A program made the position numbers and the translations under genes. A stretch of DNA of 64,000 nt from Rhinopomastus cyanomelas (lineage: Eukaryota > Chordata > Aves > Bucerotiformes > Rhinopomastidae), in the NCBI GenBank assembly GCA_013400115.1, contig VXBP01004441.1, positions 114,116 to 178,115 of the forward strand, written 5' to 3'. Under the pieces are notes generated by a model. The model searched no databases, had not been told where the DNA came from, and saw only the letters and a program-made list of their open reading frames with translations. Shown one piece after another: positions 11,167 through 21,918 of the stretch (its first letter is position 1; every line of letters begins with the position of its first letter).

Positions 11167-12065
11167 TCTTCATTGTGTGGAGCCTCCTGCATGTGTCACT
11201 GTTTTCTCTGCCCCAGAAAAGACAGGTGTTATTGAAATGAAACTTCTCTTGAGCATTGAAAAAATGATCATCCAGGAGTACGTTTAAAAGGGATTCCTTG
11301 GGATTTACAAGAAGCACTCGTTAAACTATGTCATCCTGTAATTTATAAACAGATAATCCTCATCAACCAGAGAGATGGAAGTGTTCCCTGAAGCAATCTT
11401 GTTGCCTTTGTAATAGATCAGATTTGTGCAATGTGGTAAATATAAAGGAATATTTGAATAGCAAAACACTACATCCTCTTAAAGGGCTGTTTCTTCTTCG
11501 TAAGTTGGGATTGAAGACAGCTATCTCCCATCCTGCTGCACTGATATCCAGAGTACATGAAAACACCAGACTATTTCCTTCCTGAGAGCAGCTTGCTGAC
11601 TAATCCTGTTTGCTCAGTCTTCATAGCCGAATGTAGAAAGAATTGTTTTGTTTTTATTACTTGTTTTTGTCATAAAAAGATTTATTCCCTAGGACTCCCT
11701 GGGCTTCCTCTTGTTTGCAACAAGCTTTTAAAAAAAACCCCTAATGTATTGGCAGCTGTTACAACCTCTGGCTGTTGGATCTACAAGCTCATATCAGGAG
11801 ATTTATAAAGTGGTGTTCAGCAATTAACATGTTTTAGCATTACTGTGTAGCATTCTTGGTGTGTTCAGCTGCTGAAGTAGCACCATCTTTCATTCACCAT
11901 GGAAAAAACAGTCAACATTTGGATTGAGTTATTCCACTGATGGGCAATAACGACGTTAATTAATAGGCAGTTTAGTTAGATACACGGGCTCCAGGTGAAG
12001 TGTGTGTGAGAAGCCAACACTTTTTCAGCAGCTGAAGTCAGAAGCTTTTCAGTCAGTTTTGAAAG
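11167..12065. other. unique AT-rich DNA
   Basis: RT homology stops at about 11166. Beyond it there are only short open frames and no exon-like segment. Confidence 0.5.
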
Positions 12066-12360
12066 GATCAGAATGGGGGTGGTTAGCAGATAGAGTGAGG
12101 TTCTCCTGCTGCTCTGCTCTGCCCTGCTGAGACCACATCTGGAATTTTGTGTCCAGTTTGGGCCCCCCAGTTCCACAAGGACACAGAGCTGCTGGAGGGA
12201 GTCCAGCACAGAGCCACAGAGGTGATGGAGGGAGGGGAGCATCTCCCTGGTGAGGAAAGGCTGAGGGAGCTGAATGTCTACAGCTTACAGACAAGGAGGA
12301 ATTTCTTTACAATGAGGGTGACAGAGCCCTGGCAGGGGCTGCCCAGGGGGGTTGTGGAGA
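12066..12360 (+). mobile_element. CR1-A LINE lacking its 3' end
   Basis: Runs from the segment before A-L-L-R-P to GGTTGTGGAG, where it stops abruptly before the final codons and UTR. About 200 bp (the R-L-R-G-D to R-F-H block) are also deleted internally near 12290. Confidence 0.9.
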
Positions 12361-12765
12361 ACACAGAACCTTGTAAGCAAGACAAAACTTTTCATTAATA
12401 CATTAGGGGTTTGTGTTCTTTCAAACGGAATGCAATATATTGGATGAGATGCAATCATTTTTGTCACCTGAATTAATTTACCCCTGTGTCTTGTTAATCA
12501 TTTCATGCCACAAATAATTGATCAGAGACTGAAGCAGGAATGAACAACTCAAGCTGTGATTTAAAGGGCATTAATTCTTAATTAAGTTGGCTTACTTTGG
12601 ATTTTCATCTTTAGGGAGAACAGGCTGCTAAGCGCTCTCAGTGCTTCCCCTTAGTTTAATATTAGGAAAAGCCTTCATAGGAGATTAAGGCACTCTTCAC
12701 ATTTAGGAGAGCAGAATGAAATACCTGAACTTAAGGCTGAGAACCAGAACTCCTGTCAGTATACA
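12361..12765. other. unique AT-rich DNA
   Basis: Nothing recognised. Confidence 0.5.
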
Positions 12766-12965
12766 CACTTCTCCCTGGTGAGGGTGACAGAGCCCTGAAG
12801 GGGCTGCCCAGGGGGGTTGTGGAGTCTCCTTCTCTGGAGACATTTAAAACCTGCCTGGGTATGTTCCTGTGCAACTGGATCTAGGGGATCCTGCTGTAGC
12901 CGGAGGACTGGTCTGGATGATCTTTCGAGGTCCCTTCCAATCTCTAATGTTCTGTGATTCTGTGA
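12766..12965 (+). mobile_element. CR1-A LINE, short 3' copy
   Basis: Starts at C-T-T-C-T-C-C-C-T-G-G-T-G-A-G-G (the F-L-V-R-V segment) and reaches a perfect tail. One base is lost in CCCTGAAGGGG. Confidence 0.92.
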
Positions 12966-13187
12966 ATCGTTACTCGTAACCATTCTGTATAAATGAAGTA
13001 GGTGCTGGAAAAATGCATTTAGGTGCTAAACAGAGACGCAAATTCGTATCTGAATCAGTCAAAATATTGGGTCTGAGTAACTCGGATTGTGACAGACCAA
13101 TATGAAGAAGCTTCTTTAATGTTTTTCAGCGATTTGAACCTTTGATGGCTTCAGATAGAGTCTTCATAAATTTTGTAGGTTTTTAAC

Positions 13188-13259
13188 TGCTGTGGCGGGG
13201 GATTGGACTAGATGATCATTCGAAGTCCCTTCCAATGCCTAATGTTCTGGATTCTCTGT
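13188..13259 (+). mobile_element. CR1-A 3' UTR only
   Basis: About 72 bp of UTR from CTGCTGTGGCGGGG to a degraded tail (GTTCTGGATTCTCTG). A very short 5'-truncated copy. Confidence 0.85.
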
Positions 13260-14142
13260 TTCTACAATTAACATGAGTGTTACCAAACGTATTGCTATTA
13301 TCCCTATTATTATAATGATACTTATTTAACGTTGTGCTAGTGTATGAAATGACTTAGTAAAAGGAACTGCTTTAAAATGTTTGGAAAGTAAAATTGAAGA
13401 TGACTTGGGTATGAGGCAGAAAAAAGAAAAGAAGACAGTTAAGAGGGAAAAAAAGAAAGTAGAGAAGACCGTGCCCTTGAAAACACAGGATGGAGCTGTG
13501 TTATCGTTGTGTTGTTCTTCCGCAGCCTGTGTGTGGTGTCCTCTTGACTGACAAAGTTCCTGTGTTTCCCTTGGAGTGTATCTGTTCATTAGTGTCTCCA
13601 GACAGAGGTAGTTTAGCTTTTAATTAAAATACAATTTTCAGGTTTTTTAGTGTGTTAATGAGACAGCAAATATGAATTCATTGAAAGAGGAACAGATATC
13701 TAGGCCTTACAGCAGTGCAAGTTGGAGCCTCATTAGTAGCTAATTATGCAGAACATAGTATATAAATAGAGCTGTTATGGCATTAAAAAAGCCTCGGTGC
13801 ATTACCTAATGACATAAAATGTTTACAGTCTGTTCTGAGTGTGGTATAACGCCTTAGCGCAGTAATTAATGGCATATTTAACAGGGACACAACCAGAATC
13901 ACAATTGCTTTCCAGGCACAAGTGGAGGGCAGGGGAATGAATAAAAATTCTTGGAGGAACGGATTATTTGCCCACTAATAAATACGGGAGCGTCAGAGGC
14001 TACAAGAGGGGGTGCGTGATTTATGCACTAGTTGGATAAGATAATGTCTCTTCATGGAAAGGACAGAGTACACAGGACTTTCATTTCTGGTTTCCCAAGA
14101 GTGAGCAGTGAGTTGCCAGATGTCCAGACTTGGCACTTCCAG
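13260..14142. other. unique DNA, possibly conserved non-coding
   Basis: AT-rich with dispersed TAAT cores (for example GTAATTAATGGC near 13861-13872). No coding signal. Conservation is only a guess. Confidence 0.3.
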
Positions 14143-14187
14143 GAATCATAGAGTCATTAGGGATTGAAAGGGACCTCAAAAGATCGT
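14143..14187 (-). mobile_element. CR1-A 3' tail fragment of a head-to-head pair
   Basis: 45 bp: antisense tail and UTR (TCATTAGGGATTGAAAGGG) stopping at AGATCGT. Separated by about 25 bp from the following + strand copy. Confidence 0.85.
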
Positions 14188-14212
14188 GGTTCCTTGAGAG
14201 GATTAAGATGCA

Positions 14213-14749
14213 TCTGCCCTGCTGAGACCACATCTGGAATCTTGTGTCCAGTTTGGGCCCCCCAGTTCCACAAGGACACAGAGCTGCTGGAGAGAGTCCA
14301 GTGCAGACCCACAGAGATGATGAAGGGAGGGGAGCATCTCCCTGCTGAGGAAAGGCTGCGGGAGCTGGGTGTCTTCAGCTTGGAGAAAAGGAGACTGAGG
14401 GGTGACCTCATTAATGTTGACAAATATTTGAAGGGTGGGTGTCAGGAGGATGGAGCCAGGCTTTGCTCGGTGGCACCTGATGATAGGACAAGGAGCAATG
14501 AGTGTGACCTGGAACAGAGGAGTTTCCATATCAGTCTGAGAAGGACTTTCTTCCCGGTGAAGGTGACAGAGCCCTGGAAGTGGCTGCCCAGGGGAGTTGT
14601 GGAGTCTCCTCTGGAGACGTTTCAAACCCACCTGGACATGTTCCTGGCCATGTTCCTGTGCAACTGGATCTAGCGGATCCTGCTGTGGCAGGGGGACTGG
14701 ACTGGATGATCTTTCAGGGTCCCTTCCCTAAAGTTCTGTGATTCTGTGA
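14213..14749 (+). mobile_element. CR1-A LINE, long copy with open ORF2 tail
   Basis: Starts at the segment coding P-A-E-T-T-S-G-I-L and reaches the tail at 14749. The frame 14164-14673 (169 codons, the first part outside CR1) is open through E-M-M-K-G-G-E-H-L, K-R-R-L-R-G-D and G-C-Q-E-D-G-A-R-L to the stop at 14671. A duplicated M-F-L-A-M-F-L precedes the end. The UTR lacks about 6 bp (CCCTTCCCTAAAG). Least damaged ORF2 end on the + strand. Confidence 0.95.
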
Positions 14750-15522
14750 TGATCTGGCACCTATAAAAGTGGCAGGTGTTTTGGAAATGTGACTTTCTAA
14801 TATAAAAAGGGCAAGTCAGACCAGTAGCTTCTTTGACTGAGAGCCCACATAATCAGAAAGACTGCTCCAAGGAGTACTTGAATTGCAAGTTAAATGAGGA
14901 TGCTATGAGCAAATCTCTAAATGGCAATAATGAACCGTAGCTGGTCAGGTGCTGTCTCAGGACCACAGGAATGATGCTAGAGGAACAATTAAAGGAGAAC
15001 GCTGCCTTCTGTGAACCAGAGTGGCTCTGGAGCCTGCCTAGCACATCCGAGGTAATTTGGGTACAAGCAGAATAAATGTTGTGAGGACTCGGAAAGTGTG
15101 CAAAAGCAGATGAGGTGGTGTTTATGCAAATGCGAAAGGCCGTTAGAGCAGTCTGTGCATTACTCATGGTGCTTCCAATTACTGTTGTATTGACTAGGAA
15201 CCACAGAGCCATGGAATCAATTAGGTGTTTAAAAATACAAAAAGCCATTTCCTTGCTCAATTTGTTCAGCAGTCAACAAGTTTAGAGTTTGTTCTGGGAA
15301 ATTATTTTGGTGTGATGACCAAGTTAGAGACTGAATAATGTTTAGCTGGAGTATGTGAATTGAAATGGTTTTGCTGTTAATTCAGGGCTTTATTTTTTTT
15401 AGCCACGACGCTTAGTTAAGGACAAAAAGAGTGATGGAACGCGTCATTCTTCTGGGCTTCTGTTGCAGCACAAGTGTTAATGACATTGTCAGCTTTAGCT
15501 GGAGAGAGAGATAATCACTTAC
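14750..15522. other. unique DNA
   Basis: A 135-codon minus-strand frame (14853-15260) is open but has no recognisable domain or clear splice sites; probably chance. Confidence 0.4.
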
Positions 15523-15567
15523 AGATCATAGAATTATTTAATCATTCGGTTGGAGAAGCCCCTTGAG
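15523..15567 (-). mobile_element. CR1-B 3' tail fragment of a head-to-head pair
   Basis: About 45 bp: ATCATAGAATTATTTAATC followed by CGGTTGGAGAAGCCCCTTG. Fused without spacer to the next + strand CR1-A tail. Confidence 0.78.
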
Positions 15568-15627
15568 AATTGGACTAGATCATCTTTCGAGGTCCCTTCC
15601 AGTCCCTAATGCTCTGTGGTTCTGTGG
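15568..15627 (+). mobile_element. CR1-A 3' UTR only
   Basis: ATTGGACTAGATCATCTTTC to tail GCTCTGTGGTTCTGTGG. With the preceding piece it forms a 105-bp inverted pair with both 3' ends outward. Confidence 0.85.
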
Positions 15628-16668
15628 CGTTGTGAGAGATGGGCACACGAAAAACACTCAGCAAGTTGGAAATGATGCAGTGGCATCCTCCACATGATGG
15701 CAGTGCAGACTCTGTGTGTTGGGTGCCTCCAGAAGAGCCCAGGCTCGCTTTGGGAACGGGTGCTTTGACTACCTTAGACCTAGTCTACTGAGAAAAGTCT
15801 TCACCCAGCATCTGATACACATCATGCCCCCCCCTTTCTCAAGGAGGTGATGGTTGTAAAACTGAGCTCTTGCTAGTTTGTTTGTACCAAAGACTCTTTC
15901 TCTCCCTCCTTCTTTTAACTTAACAGATAATTTGAAAAGAACATTTAATGCTTTTATTTCCTAGTCCTGGCTTGCCTTTCGTAACATGAGAATCCCACTG
16001 AAGCCCTCAGATTTGCATTGCCAAACACACACAGTTTAACTATTCTACTGCTATTTAAATGTGAGGCTTTAGAAGCCTTTTGATATCAATTTCTGCCAAG
16101 GTTTTGGTATTTTCCACTTTCATTATAAAATAAATAATCTGTATAATATTGTGGTTATTAATGTAAATGACTTCATGTACCAGATCAATGATGAAACCAG
16201 CTAGTGGGAAAAAGCTCTGGTAAATTAATCTTAATTATAAAATTTATGGATCAGAATGATTGGAGAGATTGTAATGTAGTGGGGCAAAGCTTGTCTTTAT
16301 AGCTACTGTTTAATTGAAAAACCTACCCGAGTTGTAATTCAAAGAATTGGTATTTCTATTCCTTTATTAACTCACACATTTACTAAGAAAAATATGCTCC
16401 ATTTATATGGCTATGAAAGGTATTGAATGAATTCTAGATGAATCTTTAGCAAGGGTGAAAAAAATGAGGATTCTGGAAGAATGGGCTGCAGTTCAGCTTG
16501 GTTTTACCTTGTAGATGGTTAATGATGAGGGAAGCAACTGAATGTCCTTGCAAACACAGGTACCAGCAATGATCTTTCTTCTGCAGAATGTCTCCTATGT
16601 TCTTTCATTATCTTTTTTTTAGTATCACAGGTGAATGATGAAAAACAAATCATAGAATGATTCACACA
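15628..16668. other. unique AT-rich DNA
   Basis: Over 1 kb with no CR1, no exon and no simple repeat of note. Confidence 0.5.
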
Positions 16669-17133
16669 AATCATAGAATCGTTCAGGTTGGAAAAGGTCC
16701 CTGGGATCATTGAGTTCAACTATCAACCCCACTCTACAAGGTCACTCCTAAACCAGATCCCCCAACACCACATCTAAGCAGCTTTTAAACTCATCCAGGG
16801 ATGGGGACTCAACCACCACCCTGGGCAGCCCAGTCCAGGGCCTGACCACTCTCTCCACAAAGAATTTTTTCCTGATGTCCACTCTAACCCTCCGCTGTTG
16901 GAGCTGGAAGCCCTTCCCTCTGCTTCTGTCACTAATTGCCTGTGAGAAGAGACCAGCACCAACATCTCTACAATGTCCTTTCAGACAGTCGTAGAGAGCG
17001 ATGAGGTCTCCCTGCAGCCTCGCCTTCCTCAAACTAAACAGCCCCAACTTTCCTCGTCGTTTTACTCTCCAGGCCCTTCCCCAGCCCTCCTCTGCACTTG
17101 CTCCGGCACCTCGATGTCTCCCTTGCACTGAGG
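16669..17133 (-). mobile_element. CR1-B LINE with largely open ORF2 tail
   Basis: 3' end at 16669 (ATCATAGAATCGTTCAGG). The minus frame 17128-16748 (126 codons) is open through G-L-F-S-L-R-K-A-R-L, C-R-D-V-G-A-G-L-F-S-Q, W-T-G-L-P-R and E-S-P-S-L-D-E-F-K to a stop, so this is the least damaged B copy here. Confidence 0.95.
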
Positions 17134-17401
17134 TCAGCTTGACAAGTATTATCTGGTTGCACCTCAGTATTGCTAGTCTGAGAGATTATTTCTGTGGTTT
17201 TATTTATTCTTCATATAGGAAACTTTCAGCTTGGTAAACAGTAAACATTGCATATGGACTAATACTCATGGGGCGGTTGTAAAGCCTTCAGCTATGTGGA
17301 AAACTGCCTAAAATTATGATACAAAGCATTTCTTTTTCAGTTTTGTCTGCTCCCTCACAGACTTGGTGCTTTAATTTCAGTGATGAGCTCTCTGAAGCTC
17401 T

Positions 17402-17695
17402 ATGGAGCCAGGCTCTGCTCGGTGGCACCTAATGATAGGACAAGGGCCAATGGGTGTGAGCTGGGACACAAGAGGTTCCACATCGATGAGAGAAGGAACT
17501 TCTTCTCGGTGAGGGTGTCAGAGCCCAGGAAGGGGCTGCCCAGGGGGATTGTGGACTCTCCTCTTTAGACGTTTAAAACCTGCCTGGATGTGTTCCTGTG
17601 TGACTGGATCTAGGTGATTCTGCTGTGGCGGGGGGACAGGGCTGAATGATCTTTGGAGGCCCCTTGCAATCCCTGATATTCCATCATTCCTGTGA
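17402..17695 (+). mobile_element. CR1-A LINE, 5'-truncated
   Basis: Starts at G-A-R-L-C-S-V-A-P-N-D-R and is continuous to a diverged tail (ATTCCATCATTCCTGTGA). Confidence 0.93.
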
Positions 17696-18268
17696 AGTTC
17701 CTCACTGAAACGCTGACCTTTGGTGCTGTTCATGCTGAATTTGCTGATGATTTGCAGACATCAAGCAGGAAGATTAACACTGCAGCTCGTTGCTGGAGGT
17801 GGCAGAGAGCTTCTAGTGGTTCTCCAGTATGCAGAGTCACTTGCAGCTTCATCCATGAGTCATCACTGGTAGAGCAGATAATGCATGGAATTCGATTCGG
17901 TGAGTGTCCCAGATTTAATGTTTGCTCTTTCTAGAACACAAATGACAGAATCACTAGTGAACTGTTTTGAGCTCGGGACTGTTATTATTTACAAAAATAA
18001 ATGATGCTGTTGCTTAGGCGACAGATCTGCATGAAAACATGTCACTAGGGCTTGTTATAACTATTTTTACATCCTGCAGTATCTTTGCCTGTTACTGGCA
18101 GCTGAAATCATGCTGTCGTTTGCACAGTCCTACCCACAGCACAGTGAATGGATTTTTATGGCTTTCCTGTCCTTACGTGACCTTTGCAAATGAGCGTCTA
18201 GGAACAACGCTTGTAGCCAAGCCGATGGCATTCTTGGTTCAACAGCAGCACAATCTCAGAAGAGAAGG
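17696..18268. other. unique DNA
   Basis: Short + strand frames without a recognisable domain; no exon supported. Confidence 0.45.
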
Positions 18269-18393
18269 GCATTTGAAACCTGCCTGGCCGTGTTCCTGTG
18301 TGACTGAATCTAGGCGATCCTGCGGTGTTGGGGGATTGGACTGGATGATCTTTTGAGGTCCCTTCCAGTCCCTGATGTTCTGTGATTCTGTGA
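18269..18393 (+). mobile_element. CR1-A 3' end
   Basis: Last 12 or so codons from ATTTGAAACCTGCCTGG, then UTR and a perfect tail. The stop is shifted: GACTGAATCTAGG gives an earlier TGA. Confidence 0.92.
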
Positions 18394-18550
18394 CAGCTTT
18401 GGAACTTGAATTAGAATTTGAGGGAAAAGCTAGGTTTATCCTAGTGGAGTTTTGTACAGAACAGAGAATGACGCAGAGTTTAAAGTGGAGGGGAAAGAAG
18501 AGAATGAACAAAAGGTCATCTACTTGACTGCAAAAAAAGAAGATGACTAG

Positions 18551-18758
18551 AAGCAAATTTCTTCAATCTGAGGGCGGGGGATCCCTGGAACAAACTGACC
18601 AGAGAGGTTGTGGATACCCCATCCCTGAAGACACGCAAGGTCAGTCTGGATGGGGCTCTGAGCAATCTGTTCTCATTAGAGATGTCCCTGCTTGTTGTGG
18701 GGATTCAGACTAGATGACCTTCAGAGGTCCCTTCCAACCCAGTACATTCAATGATTCT
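18551..18758 (+). mobile_element. CR1-E (older CR1) 3' fragment
   Basis: TTCTTCAATCTGAGGG, GGATGGGGCTCTGAGCAA and GGTCCCTTCCAACCCAG are hallmarks of an older CR1 group, ending in ATTCAATGATTCT. It differs from A and B across the UTR. Confidence 0.85.
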
Positions 18759-19575
18759 AACTGTAAAGAGAGCAGAATACAGGTAAACGCAATAATAAAC
18801 TTCTGAGAGTTCCATCATTTTGTAAATACCCAGTGCATTTTCCTTCTTCAGCAGAGAATGATCTGAAAATCAAAGCACGTGAACCCCTAAATGACAGCGC
18901 TGCTAACCTGTCGTGACAGCCTGGCTTGTACAAGCAAGAAATGAAGGGAGAAGGATGGCAAACAGTTTAATTTTCTCTGAAGGAGCTTAATCATGCCACC
19001 TGAAATATCAAAGATTAAAGCAATAACCTGTATAAAGGATTTATACAGGGCTCATCAAGTGTGATAATGTAAACTAGATGAGCTAATCTCTTAGAGCCCT
19101 GTAGTCGCCCCGTGTGAGGGGAAGGCTTAGCCACACGCTGCCACCACTTGGAAAATGGTTGTGCTCCAAACCAGCAGCTTTCTCCTCCTGCACAGACAGC
19201 TGTGACAAACACACAGCAGGCTCTGTGATATACATAGAAGAGACTTCATCTGCTTTATGAGCCATATAAAAATATGATTAAACGTGCTGTCCACTAAATG
19301 GGAGCAGCATCAGGACTCCAGCCAAAGAGTAATGGGATCAATCTCAAGAACAGAAAATGTGCTGTTTTCGTGCCATGTGAATCCTTCCTCTCCAGCAGTT
19401 GTAACAAGGGTGCAGCTTTTGCCTGTTTCCATCAGATCTACTTAGGCTACTCTTGAAACCCTTGATTTATTCCTGTACTTCTAAATTAAAGGAATGTATT
19501 TATTTCTGCTGGTTAGGTCATCTACAAATAAAATGGTGTGGCATGATTTCCAGTGAACTGCTTGAGCTGGAATAT
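18759..19575. other. unique DNA
   Basis: Minus-strand frames near 19015-19265 overlap each other and match nothing recognisable. Confidence 0.45.
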
Positions 19576-19614
19576 CATCAGAAGGGGGCTGGTTAGCAGA
19601 TTGAAAGAGGTGCT
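19576..19614 (+). mobile_element. CR1-A host copy, left part, interrupted
   Basis: ATCAGAAGGGGGCTGGTTAG to GAAAGAGGT, the start of the post-RT region. Its continuation resumes at 20056 after a nested antisense copy. Confidence 0.82.
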
Positions 19615-20055
19615 CACAGAACATTGGGGATTGGAAGGGACCTCAAAAGATCATCCACTCCAATCACCCTGCCACAGCAGGATCACCCAGGCCAAGTCGC
19701 ACAGGAACAGATCCAGGCAGGTTTGAAATGCCTCCAGAGAAGGAGACTCCACAACCTTCCCTGGAGAGCCCCTTCCAGGGCTCTGTCACCCTCACCAGGA
19801 AGAAGGTCCTTCTCACACTGATGTGGAACCTCCTCTGTTCCAGCTGACACCCGTTGCCCCTTGTTCTATCATTAGATGCCCCTGAGCAGAGCCTGACTCC
19901 CTTCACATATTTATAGACAATAATGAGGTCACTCCTCAGTCCCCTCCAAGCTCAAGAGCCCCAGCTCCCTCAGCCTTTCCTCATCAGGGAGGTGTTACAC
20001 TCCCTCCATTATCCTCGTTGCTCTACGCTGGACTCCCTCCTGCAGCTCCATGTCC
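19615..20055 (-). mobile_element. CR1-A LINE nested inside another CR1-A
   Basis: 3' end CACAGAACATTGGGGATTGG, then antisense UTR and ORF2 end as far as the L-Q-E-G-V-Q segment. A T-to-A change and several frameshifts break the frame; 19664-19906 remains open on the minus strand. Both flanks are parts of one + strand copy. Confidence 0.94.
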
Positions 20056-20172
20056 TTCTCCTCCCTCTCTTCTCTGCCATGGTGAGACCACATCTGGAAT
20101 CTTGTGTCCAGTTGTGGTCCCCTCAGTTCCAGAAGGACATACTGCAATCCCTTTTGTTCTGTGATTCTGTGA
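20056..20172 (+). mobile_element. CR1-A host copy, right part
   Basis: Continues the interrupted copy (CTCCTCCCTCTC, GGTGAGACCACATCTGG, CAGTTCCAGAAGGAC) and then jumps by internal deletion to the tail GCAATCCCTTTTGTTC, GATTCTGTGA. Confidence 0.88.
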
Positions 20173-20452
20173 TCACGGGCTCCAACTCTTAGTCAGGATT
20201 CTTGACTTTTTAAAGGGATAACAACAATGGGACAAAGCCCTACAATGCCCATAGGACTGTGGTAGAAAGTTCTGAGATTAAAAAAAATGAAGTCAATTTC
20301 CTATTAACTCTACCTGGATGTTTTAATTATTAATTGCCATCTCCTAGTTATTTAACTTTGGGTGCCCTAAGAACGAGATAAATGAGAGTATGAATGATAA
20401 ATGGGTTTGTGAGAGAAGTCAAATGAAGGCTGATTTCTTTTTTAATTTTCAG
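20173..20452. other. unique DNA upstream of a candidate exon
   Basis: Ends in a pyrimidine-rich stretch and acceptor (TTTCTTTTTTAATTTTCAG). Confidence 0.4.
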
Positions 20453-20588
20453 CAGCACACATCTGGAGAGCAAAAGACTTTGCCCAACAAGGGGGATGGG
20501 AATCAGCTTGGAGAATGTGGAGAAATCCAAATGTGGAGCAGAAAGACGCTCCATGATTCGTTTGCCAAAGACGCAAACATATGTACAG
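20453..20588 (+). CDS. candidate internal exon, unidentified gene
   Basis: Seen: a strong acceptor ending at 20452 (with an AGCAG alternative 3 bp on) and a strong donor ACAG/GTATGT at 20589, 136 bp apart. Two forward frames are open. The one starting on a whole codon (Q-H-T-S-G-E-Q-K-T-L-P) fits the phase left by the candidate exon at 1937-2010 and leaves one base over, which fits the candidate at 29483. The minus strand is also open here, so coding potential is weak evidence. I do not recognise the peptide. It could be a decoy pair of splice sites. Confidence 0.27.
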
Positions 20589-21179
20589 GTATGTTCCCTC
20601 CTCAGCCAGCAAAGTTTACCGGAAAGCAACGACTGTGTGTGTGACAGGTTGTGTTAAAAAAGTATTAATAGCCAGTAGTCCCCTGTCAGCTTTTTGTCCT
20701 TCATCTAATTCAGTTTCACTGCATCTGTTGTCTTTCCTGAGTGGTTGACGTTACGGTGCAGCACTGGCTCCATTATAGAGCCCTCCCTCCAAGGATTAGC
20801 GTTTATTGTAGTCCTTGCTTCTCTGGAGCTTGTATTTATTGGGTTAGATTATGTTTTATGTGTCCATAACACGAGAGAACGCCGACTGTAATGTGACCCT
20901 TCTCTGTTTTTATATTACCACACATCAAATACTTTACCACCGTCTGCACAAAATGCACAAACACAGTAGACTGGGATTTATTTCACTGTGGTTTTGTGGA
21001 ACTTGGGGATGTTTGCTTTGGAACAGTGTGATTGAGATACTAGTATGGGATAGGATGTCATAAAGCTTTATCACAAAAAGGACATAAATCTATCCCAGGT
21101 GACATCCTTTGGATTTGTGGTTCACATACACACGTGGGGCCATTTTGGAGGCTGGAAGGTAGCTTGCATCACGAAAATT
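20589..21179. other. unique DNA
   Basis: Nothing recognised; one 70-codon frame (20851-21063) without a domain. Confidence 0.45.
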
Positions 21180-21682
21180 ACATCCAGTTCTGGGCCCCTC
21201 AGTTCCAGAAGGGCACAGAACTGCTGGAGAGAGCCCAGCGCAGAGCCACAGAGATGATGAAGGGAGGGGAGCATCTCCTTGCTGAGGAAAGGCTGATGGA
21301 GCTGGGGCTCTTGAGCTGGGAGAAAAGGAGACTGAGGGGTGACCCCCTGAACGTTGATAAATATGTGAAGGGTGGGTGTCAGGAGGATGGAGCCAGGCTC
21401 TGCTCAGTTGCTTCTAGTGATGGGACAAGAAGCAGTGGGTGTGAGCTGGAACACAGGAGGTTCCACATCAATATGAGAAGGAACTTGTTCACGGTGAGGG
21501 TGCCAGAGCCCTGGCAGGGGCTGCCCAGGGGGGTTGTGGAGTCTCCTTCTCTGGAGACATTTAAAACTCACCTGGATATGTTCCTGCGTGACTGGCTGTA
21601 GGTGATCCTGCTGTGGTGAGGGGATAGGACTAGATGACCTTTTAAGGTCCTTTCCAGTCTGTGATGCTATGTGATTCTGTGA
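21180..21682 (+). mobile_element. CR1-A LINE, long copy with open ORF2 tail
   Basis: Starts at the I-Q-F-W-A-P-Q-F-Q-K segment. The frame 21134-21601 (155 codons, the first dozen or so from flanking DNA) is open through R-A-Q-R-R-A-T-E-M-M-K, K-Y-V-K-G-G-C-Q-E and E-S-P-S-L-E-T-F-K to D-W-L-stop. UTR slightly diverged (CCTTTCCAGTCTGTGATGC). Confidence 0.95.
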
Positions 21683-21858
21683 TTCAGTAGGGAAGGCACC
21701 AAGTTCCAGTTAGCATAAGGCAGCGATTCAAATCCAATCTTTCTTTTGAAGGGTCTCTCTGCCCTGCTGGATGCCTTGAGTGAAATACGGTGTGTTCTAA
21801 CTTTGTAAACTTGGCACAGAAATTCTCCTGTCCTAGGTATCACTGAAACGGTCTGTTC

Positions 21859-21918
21859 TGTTGGACTAGATGATCTTTTGAGGTCACTTCCAATCCCTGA
21901 TGTTCTGTGATCCTGTGC
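21859..21918 (+). mobile_element. CR1-A 3' UTR only
   Basis: 60 bp from TTGGACTAGATGATC to tail GTTCTGTGATCCTGTG. Confidence 0.87.

Noticed and set aside
14143..14749. Twin-priming 5' inversion of a single CR1
   Set aside because: The inverted piece is the element's own 3' terminus, which the + piece also carries, so one RNA cannot supply both without duplication.
14853..15260. 135-codon minus-strand open frame
   Set aside because: No domain, no splice context, composition like the surrounding AT-rich DNA; expected by chance in a window this size.
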